From Gymnorhina tibicen (lineage: Eukaryota > Chordata > Aves > Passeriformes > Artamidae): 64,000 nt of DNA. Location: the NCBI GenBank assembly GCA_013399875.1, contig VXAZ01005564.1, forward strand, positions 517,603-581,602. The letters run 5' to 3'. This document shows positions 40,901-51,310 of the stretch, in pieces (position 1 is the first letter of the stretch; each line of letters opens with the position of its first letter). The position numbers were made by a program, and so were the translations under genes. The notes beneath the pieces are model-generated. The model saw nothing but the letters and a program-made list of their open reading frames with translations, searched no databases and was not told the origin of the DNA.

Positions 40901-43900
40901 TGAGGAGCAGTCCCGAGACGTAATGAAAGGGCAAGTACAAGTGGTGAGAGCCCCAAATGAGCGGCCTTGACTTGGAAGCTGAACACAGGCTGAGCTCTGA
41001 GCAGTGAAGATTTCCTCCAGAGGACTCCAGCTACACGCACAGCAGCAGCAGGGATGGCACACGCGAGCCCACTACAGCAGCTGGGCTTTGCATTTGCTGA
41101 TTGCTATTGAATATGCAATGGGAATTTCTCGTTACTTTTTAATCTCTCCTTAAACAAAGTCATAGTTCTTCCACAGTCACCTCGGAGACAGGGAGAGAAA
41201 TATTTTCCTAACAATTACTGCAGTCAGCTTAGCTGGGCATTTGAAAGTACCAGACATTTAAAAATATACAATAACAGTAATCTTTAAAAATACTTTATTT
41301 TAAAAATATTATTTGGGGAAAAAAGTCCTTGCTCCCTTTATTCAGCAGGAAATGCCACACAATTATCTTTATTTTCTTACTGTTTGTGGGATGAATTGAA
41401 AATCAGTGTTTTAGATAAATTTACCTAGCAGCGATTAACATTTAATTTCCTTTAAAAATATAGAAACAAGATTAAAATGCCCATTGGGGGTGATTTATCC
41501 TTGATTAAAGTTTAGAAGTGACTGAGAAAAGTTGATGCTCAATGCATTAATCAAGAAATAAGAGAATGAAAACTTACATTTGATATTCCAGAAGCAAACT
41601 TGGAAGTGGCTCGGAAACTGGCTAAGTTTATTTTTATTATCAGAGAAATAAGTGTCTTGCAGGCACACAGGGGTGACCACAGCCCACTGAAGCAGAAGAG
41701 CAGGTTTTCACTGAACCCAGTGATTTGGCACGCTCAGAAAGATGGGCTAATACTTGCACAGTCAGTATTTTCTATTTCCTTAGATGTTAAAAGCCAGAAG
41801 GAACTCAAATGTGATAACCTGTGACAACTTACAATGATCTGTATTAGTATATTATTTATTACTATGATTATCTCACCGAAGAGTGAGTGGATCCATGATT
41901 TAGACCTGCCCATCTCTACAGAAACCCAGAGGTGTGCAACCACTCTGTTTCTCCTTTGCAGGGACCTTGTCCAGCTCCCTGCATGAAGGGCTGGGACCTC
42001 TGTGTACACAGTGATTATGGAGTGGACACATAAAAATGGAGACAAAATCATGATATTTTTATGGCATTTTGACTCTTTGCAGAATGTCTGAATAATTTGG
42101 AATCTGGTCCACAAAAAATAATATTCCAGATTGTTCAAAATGCATATGCAGTTGAATAATCAGTTTATATGTCCAATTATTTGACTTGTGAGTAGATTGG
42201 GTAAAACTTGGCATATTTTTTCCACCATATGGTTGTACTAACTTGTTTGAAAGAAAAAATGACCTAAAATTCACATAAATAACTGTCCCACAGTTTTTCC
42301 TGTCTGCCTAATTTTGTCTATTTTCCCCACTAGCAACCAGAGATCCAATAAACTATTGAAGGCTAAAGGCTGATGTAAGTCCTTTTTTAGGGCTGTGATT
42401 TCAACAACAGTGTATGAAGAGCTTTTTTTAAACGAGGGAAGAAGAGCAAACAGCTAGAAAAACAAAAAATGTAAAGTGCTAATGCAAAAATCTGTCATGG
42501 ACATCTGGACCACCCTTGTCCAGCTCAGGAAATGTAACACCAGTCATGCTTCTAAGTGAAGAGAATCAATTGCACTTTCTGTTTGCAGAGGATCAAAGGT
42601 CCCCTGTCAGCTCTGCTTTCAGGCTGGGCAGTGACTTGGGGCCTGGGTGCAGGTCCCTGGCTCCCCTCAGTCCTGCAGCACAGCCAGGGCATCACGAGGT
42701 GGTTCCAGCCATGGTGGAGCTGTGACTCCTCAGCATCCCTGAAATTGGGCAGCTGTGCTCTGTGATGCTGCAGTGGTGATGCAGCAGGAGGGAGAGGCTG
42801 GCCTGAAAGTCACAGGAGTCACCTCTTTTTGTGAACGCTTGACCCTTGAGCCCAACTGTATCATTGTTGCTGGAGCACACATACAGCTCACTGAGATACA
42901 AAGGTTTAAATCTTGCTTCTGTAAATGCAAAGTATCTTTGCTTTATGCCTAAGATTTTAGGACACAGGGGTACAGAGCACAGATTTATAGGCATCTTATT
43001 TTTGGAATACCTAAACTGTTGCTGACGTGATAGACTGTATTGGCTCCAAAGGACTGGTATAGCCAAACAGACACAGTTTGATTTAAGATTAGATACTTTT
43101 GTAAAAACAAAGCTTTACAAAATGTAAGATGAGGGGAAATTTGCCTTATTTATAGTTCAAATACCAAAGAAATCTCTCTCCCCAACACTAATGGGTCTAG
43201 ACATCTGTTTTTCATGCCTAAAATACAAATGCTGTAACAGCAAACCAGTTCACAACTGCAGGAATTGAAGCTGTCTAGAAACGAGAATAAAAATGACTGG
43301 TCCTCCACAGCAAGCAAAAAGCAGGAGCAAAAAGCCTCTTGCAATTAGTGGTGGAAAATAAAATTAGGTTTTCAAAATTATTGCAGCCATATGTAAGATG
43401 GACTCCCTCACCACCGAAACCACAGGCAAAGCACAGTTTGGAGCACTCTTCATTCATGATCCATAAATAGCTGGGAGCGATTGGGACTTTTTGGGTCCCA
43501 GCTATCCCATACAACCACATCAGAAAATACCAGAAAATATTTTCTCCACGTGTTCCCCCTCACCCCCCAATCCTCATTCCCACAGCAGAAGGTTGTACAT
43601 CCAGTCAAAAAGCAGTCCCAATCCATCATCAGCTATCCAAGGTTACATTCATCTTCTCTCAGGTCTTTTCTTTTTATAATGAATTCTGCTCTCTGCTGAC
43701 TTAATCCTCATGAGAGCCATTGATTCACAGTTTCAAATGTAACATGGATAACATGAAAAGAATCATCTATAAAAAAATACAGATGGCCAAATTCACTGGC
43801 TAACCTGGACAATGTTCCTTTAAGTCTAAAGCCTCTATTGTGCTAAATACCCAGCTGTTAACAATCTCTTCTAGAGGCTATTGAACGCAGGAAGGACATG

Positions 43901-46900
43901 TTTTTAGCAATTAGAAAAATAATAGTACACTTACACATGGCAATATTTAGCAGAGTTTGTTTGGTTAATAGGTCAGCAGTTTGGGACAGTTGGCGGTTGT
44001 TATAGGGCAGCAAGGAGGGTTTGTGCAATGAGACATCCTGGCAAGAATGCTGAACCCCCAGGTACCCATGGGGCACCCTCAGATGAACATGTGCTGTATA
44101 ATCCAAAGCACCCAAAAGACACCTCTCATTCCATAGCTTCCTTGTATATTTAAAAAAAGCTTTGAAAACATTTTCAATAGGTTTGTACAGCGTCAGGGAA
44201 AATGCACATATATAAACTAGAAAAAATGCACACGGTGGAATAATATTTTGGGCATATAAGGATATTACACATGCAAGGCTTGAACCGAAGTTCATATCCT
44301 TAAATACTTTTTATGTAGAGCAAGAATTTAATAAGTGATTAAGTGCTTTCCTCGTGCCTTGCAGGAATATGCCATGCAAGGGGCTGGTCTGAGGCGTGAG
44401 CAGGTGCATGTTAACACTGCTGCCGGAGCAGCCGTGTGTCTGCTGCAGCGATTTATGGTGCGTTCCTCACGGCAGCGTGAGTTTGGCTGGTGGCCTTTGT
44501 AATTTATCTCTGCTGATATCATTATGTGCCTCGAGAACATTTATCTTCCTCAAAGTAAAGGGTAAATGATTGTTTTAACGAGGAGAAAACAAGCCTTATT
44601 ACAACAGCCCTGGACTAGGGACCACAGAAAGGCTTGGATTTTTAACACGCTCCGATCTGTTTTAACAGCTGCTTATGGTTACTATAGCCACTGAACAAAG
44701 ATACGGTTATTTTACCTTTCCTCACTGATGGCCCAAGTTCCCTCTTATTTCCTCTGTCTTTGCAGCATGGCAGAGGCCATGCTTGGAGCTGCTGGAGTCA
44801 GACAGGTCTGTGTGGTTTTCTACCTGCGGCGGTGCAACTGGCACGCTGAAATCTCACCCTGAAAATCGCATTACACAAAAAGATGTGAAAAAAGGGGACA
44901 TATCCAATCTAAATAATCCATCCATTGACCTTGGTGGTGGTTTCCAGTATTTTTGGATTCATGGACCCCCACGGAGTCTCTGACAATAGACCTGCTTTTC
45001 TTGGTTATATATTTTGCAGAATCTTAGAATTAGTCCAGTCACCACAAGGTCCATGGAAAGCACACATAAAATCACACGTCTAAGGTATTTATAAGACACT
45101 AGCCCCTAAATTCCTACAATCCTAATGGGTGAGCATTAAAAAACCTTGAGGAGGTTTTCTTAGTTGCCCAACAATCAGACTAGATATATGATTATGCTTC
45201 CTTGTTGTTTCTAAGCCACATGCTGCCCTAAAAAAACAGCTTCAGTACAGACTATGTCTGTATCTACAGTAGATTCTCCTCTAGCCAAAGACAGAGCTAG
45301 TGGTGATTTTGCAATTCATCAAAATAAAACCAATTTCTTTCCAGATTTGTTATTCTTCTCTCTTCCTGGGTATGGGCAGAGACATAAAAGAACAGGACCT
45401 CCCACTAATCTGAAAAAAGTAAATGCTAGAGAGAAGTGAAATGAGATTTTCATAAGGAATCAGGGCTTTGGAGGTGTCAAGTGTTGGAATATGACTGTCC
45501 CAGCCCTCATGCCACTAGAAGGGAAAATGGAAATTAATGCTGGACTGCTGGGGTTGTGAAGGAAGCAGCATAACCACAGAATCAGCACCAAATTTTTTGA
45601 ACACAGGCCCAGTTTTTACTTTGGAACAAGAACTTGGACTCACATGAATTGTGTGAGGGCCTGCCCTTGGATAATCAGTGGGTGCTCAGTATCTGGCAGG
45701 ATCAAGTCCATGGTGAACAAGAATCTTGGCCCAGATTTGAAACATCACTTCTTCTGCTTTCCAACCCCATGGTGTAACCACCAGACCACAAACGTCTTTC
45801 CCACTTTTTGCTGTTAAGAAGGAAGCGTCAGTTTTCAGGCTCGGAGAAATGTGGTGCACTGAGGGCAGGAAGGATCTGTCATTCATAAGAAAACGTGGGC
45901 TAGAATTTCAAGATTTATTTAAATTTTAAATTTCCTTAATGCTGATAGAGTCAAGGGGCAGAAGAAGGTTCCTTGCCCGTGGCTCTCACTGCAGCATGCA
46001 GCGAGCTCTCTCCTCTAGCTGCCTTTTAACGTGTCTGCAAACACTAATGACACATTTAATTCCTTCACACTTTGGAAAACAGTGGCACCTTGCACAAAAT
46101 AGAAATCTGGCTCATTTTTGATTCTTCCTTCTTCCCAAGGCCCCAAAAGGGACCTTGAATTAATGCGCATTCCTGATTAGCATGATGAAATAAATCACAG
46201 CAAGCTGCTTTCATGTGGAGATGTGAAGCCAGGCTCCAGAGTGCCCTGCAGTGCACACACTCTCAGCAACGTGTAGTGCAGTGACACCAAACAAAGCTGC
46301 TGCTGCTGTCATGTGCTACACAAACTGTTGCAATTATCTCCAAGGATGTGGGAACTTTATCTGTTTCAACCCTTTGCTCTCAGACATTATAAAGTTAATT
46401 ATAAAATGTGCCAAGGGGGAGGCAAGGAGAAACCTTGTTAACCTTTTCTTTCCGCGGTTTTCCCCCCTCATTGCATTTACATTGGCCTTGAAGAGCTGGG
46501 ACATTTTGCAGATGGTTTAGGGTCTATAAATTCTTATTTAAATCATCGTGAGCCAAGTATAACAGGTAGCAGCCCAGACTTCTCTAGAAAGGACAAACTC
46601 CAGCTAAGCATGTAAATAATACTCTAGTGCTTTTTAGTATATAAACACATACACTGAGCCAGGTGCTCTGGAAGGTTTATTCACATTTTCCTATTGTTGC
46701 TCTGTAAAATGCACTTGGTATGCATCGCATGACTCTGCAATATTTTTTTAAAACACTATTTTTTAGTGAATAGTGCAAAGTAAAGAAGAAGGTGATAAAG
46801 AAGGTGATACTTCCTTCACTGCTCATCTCAGGTGGCTGGTAAAGACAACCAAAACTCTGTCTTTATCCACCAAGCCTCAAATGGCCAAGTCCAAACAGGC

Positions 46901-49900
46901 TGTTGCCAATCATGGAAAAGTGCAAGGAAATTACCTGCTTGAGATCAGGCCGGTGTAAGAAATGATGGGTGACCAAGGAGGACAATGTTATGTTTTCTTT
47001 ACCAATGGTGAAGAGTGTGGCAGTAACAGAGCATGGAAGTATTGCTCTGTGCTGAGCTGAGAGAAACAGGGTACTCATTTCTGCTTGTTACCACCCATTC
47101 CAGCTGGGCAATGTCCTGGGACAGGCCCTCATGGCACCTTTCACATGTTTGAGCAAGACATATTCCCCGTGGCCCCAGCGTCCCCGTGAGGAAGATGCCG
47201 CTATCTTCCTCTAAATGTTTTGAGAGTGAACGAATAAAGACTCTGCACATTGTATTTCTGATGAAGAATCCTCTGTACATATTAACTGTTTTTACTTAGG
47301 AGTGAAGGAATAGCACTTCCACCTTATGTTTTTCCCCTGAGAAATTCAATAATCTTTTCCACCTTTTTTTATATCTTTTTTTTCAGTCCCCACCTTCCAA
47401 CTGTGCATCATGGTCCATCTGTTGGTGAGCCTAAGAGTGTTAAATGTATATAGCTCCCTCCAGAGTTTCCCAGTGAGATTCAATGAAGTTCCATGAGGGA
47501 CACCTAGCTCTTCTTCCACAAGTGCCCCAAAAGAGAAATATATTATTCAATTCCATCTATTCCTGGCTGAGACCTGACAGAAGAAGCTGTAGATTAGAAG
47601 TCATTCACAAGCATTGGAAAAGATGTTGGCTGTGCCTTTAAAATCTGTTCTGAAGCAGAATAACATTTTACAGGTGACCATCCATAACAGCTGAAATCAC
47701 CTGGATGAAAACAGAGTTTTTTCAAGAAAGATCTTCTTTAATAATGTACTTTCACTAATATTTTGTAGTAGTCTTGTGCTTAAACCTAAAGGCTATCCTC
47801 AAAAGCTACTAGGGCACATTAATTCCCACCCCCCTATAAAATACACCCCTGAAACTGAAATAGAATACAAGTGGTTCTACAGGGTATATATTAGTTGTAA
47901 ATGCACATACTCAGCACTTTCAGGTTACCCAGTACATCCTTTGGTATTCCCTCTTAGAGACAGGACTCCAGAACCAGCACTGCTATGGCTTATGGATATG
48001 GCTTTTTGGGGACCTATCTACTCAGAGGATCCCTTTTTTCCCACAAAACAGTATTTTCAGAACTGTTGGCTGATCAGTCCTTGGTTTCCTGGCCTGCTGC
48101 CTTCACGTGTGGTTGCCTATCCTTGCTGTTCTGGCAAGGGGAAGAGAAAATATTTGGCCTTTGGGAACTGGACAACTCAATGCCCTGTATAGCTAACAAG
48201 AGTGCATGATCCTGAGTTCAAATATTCTGTACCTGTTTTGCACAGGAATGAATATTACCCAAGGTGCCAGGCAAGTGAAGCATAGCTAATGTAAAAACAC
48301 CTTGGTCTGGTTCCCAGTTACCCTGCAGCTGTGTTAGTATTTACAGCACTGCGAGTAAAGTGCCCCTGAATCAGAATAGGAACAGCTTTTATTCTCTTTG
48401 AATGCATAAATCAGGCCACATAGTTCTGCTGGAATTACAGGCTATTTGCACTCATTTGTCTCCCTCCACGTGCTTTGCCCAGCAGGTAGCCTGTAATTAT
48501 TTGATAATAAAAATTATAGGCATTTTTACATTGCTGGTCCTCTGCAGGAGCCAAAGATTACCCAGCAATTTCTACACGAGCTGAGAATGTAAGCCTGATG
48601 TCCTGGCAGGCTTCCAGGTTGGAAGACTCCATCGCCTGTCTAAATCCTCCAGGTATTTCTAACAGGCTGTGGCACTCTTCTCATCCTCCCGGGGCAGCGC
48701 GCGGCCGAACAGCTGCATCGCCGCGCTCGGGCAGCTCTGCAGCACCAGGGTGGCAGGAAGAATTCTTCCCCCCCAAAAAAAGTGCTCATGGCTTGGTTAC
48801 TTTGATAAGGTCCCTTGGGAGCCACAGGGATGAAAGAGGCCATATGAATGAAATCTATCGCTATGCCCTGTGGGTCTGATATGTGATAAAAGCACGCCAT
48901 GGTTTACATATGATTATTAAAATTTTCAGACACCTGCGTGAAAACTTCTCTGCTTCGGTTTTATTCCTTCCCTCAAAAAAATGCTTTTAAAATACTCTGA
49001 AAGAAATGAAGAAGATTAGTGTTAGAGGCTGGGAGTGTCACATGAGAGGTGTGTAGCCAAAATAAAAGTTTGTTAGTGGTAGAAGATTATCTGTTCCATT
49101 ATTTTTCTCATTTAATTTGGCTATGCCTGAAAAGAGGAAATGCTGCTTTGTAAAGAAAACTTCTTGCAATATTATTTCTTTCTCTCTATTATCATTATAA
49201 AGGACAACTTTTTTTGCCTATGCATTTGATAATTTATGTATTTGTAAATATAATAAAACCGCAGTGGTTTGGACATTTACCGAGAATGACTGGTTTGGGG
49301 AATTTGAGAAACAAAAGGAGATAAAAACATCAGCTAGAAAAAGGAGTGCCTGCATTACAAATGGACTTTGTTATTTTTTATCTTGGCAAGTATCATTAAA
49401 CTTTAATTCCTTATGCACCCATGACAGATAAGTTTGTCCCACTTCGCATTAAAGATGTTATGCATTATTTTTGACAAAGCCATTAAACCACTGCAATGAG
49501 ACCTCACCCCAGCATGCTGAAGGTCCTGCTTAGCAAATATGGGACGGTGGAATTGGGCCTCAACTTCTCCCCACTGCAATCAGCAGGAACACTTCTGTGA
49601 ACTGGGAGACGAGCTTCCTTTTTCCCCCTGAAGTTTCCTTTTATTTGGTGAAACAGCCAGTTTCACCAGGAAAAGTGAGTGTGCAGGGCCCTGGGGTTCT
49701 GCCGGGGGCATACATGTGTTTTGATTTCTTTGCCTCATTTGCAAAAACTGAACCTAGTTTTTCAGTCTGGAAAAATGCACTAAACTTCAGCCTTTAGTGC
49801 CAGCACTGTAAGTGTTGGCCTGGCAGAGCCATGGCAGCTCAGCCTCTTCCCTCACTGCTTCCAAGGGCGGCCGAGCCCTCACACTATGGCACACGCGTTG

Positions 49901-50294
49901 CTTTATGTGCTCGAAGAAAGTGAACAAGCTGGTTCATTGATACTTACCGATACAAAGAAAAGTGTTGTTCTGTCCCAGACACATCTTTAGTTCAGATTTA
50001 TGCTTTGCTTCGTGCCAAGAGCTGATTGTGAGTCCTTTATCAATCGCAGCTCTGTCCCACAGGCCTGGTTTGGGGAATGGAGAGGGAAGGGCTGGCATGG
50101 GCGAGCACTGCCTGAGGTGGGCATTCTGACTTGCCACCAAACGGTCCTGTACTTTTTCTGTGTAGAGTGTTAAGAGGGTTTTTAAGGGATTTACCCCACT
50201 CTTTTGATAGCCCCGGTGATAATGGAAGGTCTGAGGGTGCCAGGGACACAGTGGGCAGGAGGACCAGGCTGTGGGGATGTGGGGACAATCCCAT
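34966..50294. other. intergenic upstream of APCDD1L, no gene recognised
   Basis: About 15 kb without a supportable gene. Two patches are richer in CpG than their surroundings: about 37940-38660 (diffuse, probably below island criteria) and a dense 50-bp cluster at about 48690-48740. An AT-rich patch lies at 41260-41330. A pyrimidine tract ending in CAG at about 47361-47387 looks like a splice acceptor but stands alone. A 138-codon frame at 47776-48192 is within chance expectation and resembles nothing I know. Confidence 0.5.
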
Positions 50295-50494
50295 CATGGC
50301 CTGGGGATAGAGGGACGATCCCCTCATGGCATGGGGACGATCTCCTCATGGCATGGGGACGATCTCCTCATGGCATGGGGACGATCTCCTCATGGCATGG
50401 AGACGATCCCCTCATGGCATGGAGACGATCCCCTCATGGCATGGGGATGACGGGACGATCCTCTCACGGCGTGCGGATGGAGGGACGATCCCCT
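50295..50494. repeat. 30/22-bp minisatellite upstream of the APCDD1L promoter
   Basis: Eight units lie head to tail. All begin CATGGC or CACGGC and end in a GACGAT-pyrimidine core. Unit lengths in order are 30 (50295), 22 (50325), 22 (50347), 22 (50369), 22 (50391), 22 (50413), 30 (50435) and 30 (50465). The short units lack an 8-base segment present in the long ones. Three of the five short units are nearly identical ('catggcatggggacgatctc'), which points to recent local amplification. A diverged partial unit precedes the array. It ends just before the CpG island and about 400 bases before the APCDD1L start codon. Confidence 0.95.
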
Positions 50495-50675
50495 CATGGC
50501 GTCCCACAGCGCAGACCTGGCCCGAGCCCCCCAGCGGCCTCCAAGACCTCGGGGGCCAGGGCAGTCCCACCGCCGCGGGTGGCGTGAGGTGGGGCCGCTC
50601 CCTGGCGGAGAAGGGCCGGTCCCGAGGCTGGTGCCGGCCTCGGTCTGCGGTGCCGGGCCGGGGCTGCCCTTTTGC

Positions 50676-50693
50676 TTCTCCTCCTCCTCCTCN
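50676..50693. repeat. (CTC)n microsatellite ending in an undetermined base
   Basis: A run of CTC trinucleotides ends at a single N at 50693, then continues into a T-rich pyrimidine tract. The N probably reflects disagreement over repeat length or sequencing difficulty in this pyrimidine stretch. It lies in the presumed 5' flank or 5' UTR of APCDD1L. Confidence 0.85.
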
Positions 50694-50811
50694 TACTTTT
50701 TTTCTTTTCGCCCCCCCTTTTTCCCCTTCGCAAGGCTCGGGCTGAGCAGGACGCCTGCGGGCTGAAGCCGGGGTGCCGCCGCCGCGGGCACCGGAGCGCC
50801 GGAGGCGGCCC

Positions 50812-50844
50812 ATGGCTGCACCGCCGGGCGCCGCGCCCCGCTGA
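50812..50844 (+). other. upstream ORF (10 codons) in the presumed 5' UTR
   Basis: An ATG at 50812 opens a frame for MAAPPGAAPR and closes at TGA 50842-50844, 55 bases before the APCDD1L start codon. The context has G at +4 but C at -3, so it is intermediate. It would reduce main-frame initiation only if transcription begins upstream of it, which is not shown. It is in a different frame from the main start. Confidence 0.5.
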
Positions 50845-50899
50845 GCTCCGCGGGCACCGGCGGCGATCGCGCCTCTGGCCCGGACACACAGCGGGCACC

Positions 50900-50936
50900 A
50901 TGGTCCGGTGCTGGTGGCTCGCAGGGCTGCTCGTAG
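50900..50936 (+). CDS. APCDD1L: APCDD1L coding exon 1 (signal peptide)
   Basis: This exon codes for the start of APCDD1-like, the paralogue of the membrane-associated Wnt inhibitor APCDD1. The ATG lies in a strong Kozak context (gcaccATGG, A at -3, G at +4). It encodes MVRCWWLAGLLV plus the first base of the next codon. Joined to exon 2 this gives a hydrophobic signal peptide, MVRCWWLAGLLVACAAAEPR, with a plausible cleavage site near the alanine run. The donor is TAG|gtaggt at 50937. Among three overlapping GT donors (50933, 50937, 50941) only this one leaves phase 1, as exon 2 requires. This short exon has little homology of its own; the call depends on phase, signal-peptide character, CpG-island position and the certain exons downstream. 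An additional 5' non-coding exon cannot be excluded. Confidence 0.78.
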
Positions 50937-50967
50937 GTAGGTGCCACCGGCGGCCGGTGCCGTCCCG

Positions 50968-51022
50968 CGGCGGGAGGGAGAGCGGGNNNNNNNNNNNNNN
51001 NNNCGGCGGGAGGGAGAGCGGG
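50968..51022. other. assembly gap with duplicated 19-nt flanks
   Basis: A run of 17 N (50987-51003) is flanked by two identical copies of 'cggcgggagggagagcggg', at 50968-50986 and 51004-51022. Identical ends on both sides of a fixed-length N run are what an assembler leaves when two overlapping contigs are scaffolded but not merged. The likely true sequence has a single copy and no gap. A real short tandem duplication cannot be excluded. It lies in intron 1, so coding is unaffected. Confidence 0.85.
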
Positions 51023-51083
51023 TGGCGGAGTCGGGGTCGTACCCTCATGGGGCTCCCCGTCACCTTCCTCACCCATCCGGGCA

Positions 51084-51310
51084 CAGTGGAGGGGCAGAGG
51101 CGGGCAGGAGGGTGCAAGGAGTTAAGAGTGCAACGGGACTGACTGTATGGGGAGTGCAGACGGACAGCGAAGAGTGTGCAAGAAGTGTGCGAGGAGAGCG
51201 CAGCGGACTGGGAAGGAGAATGCAGGAAAACCTAAGGAGAGTGCGAAGAGGGTGCAAAGAAACGGCGAGAAGGGGGGCGAGAGAACCAGGAGGGCGCGAG
51301 GAAGTCGCAC
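51084..51310 (+). other. purine-rich, G-skewed stretch at the start of intron 1
   Basis: The plus (transcribed-sense) strand is dominated by G and A, with few C and very few T. The words GAGTGC, GTGCGAG and GTGCAAG recur irregularly, as in a decayed tandem repeat. Positive GC skew just downstream of a CpG-island start is the known sequence setting for co-transcriptional R-loops. Function here is inference. Confidence 0.6.

Noticed and set aside
47361..47387. Pyrimidine tract ending in CAG, a strong acceptor-like sequence
   Set aside because: There is no convincing donor, open exon or homology near it. Isolated acceptor-like tracts are common in AT-rich vertebrate sequence.
47776..48192. 138-codon open frame, aromatic-rich, considered as a retroviral piece
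   Set aside because: Several frames of this length are expected by chance in the window, and no retroviral motif is present.
50295..50494. Regular repeats that could be mistaken for a CRISPR array
   Set aside because: The units abut head to tail with no unique spacers, the lengths are 22 and 30 bases, and the context is a vertebrate promoter. It is a minisatellite.
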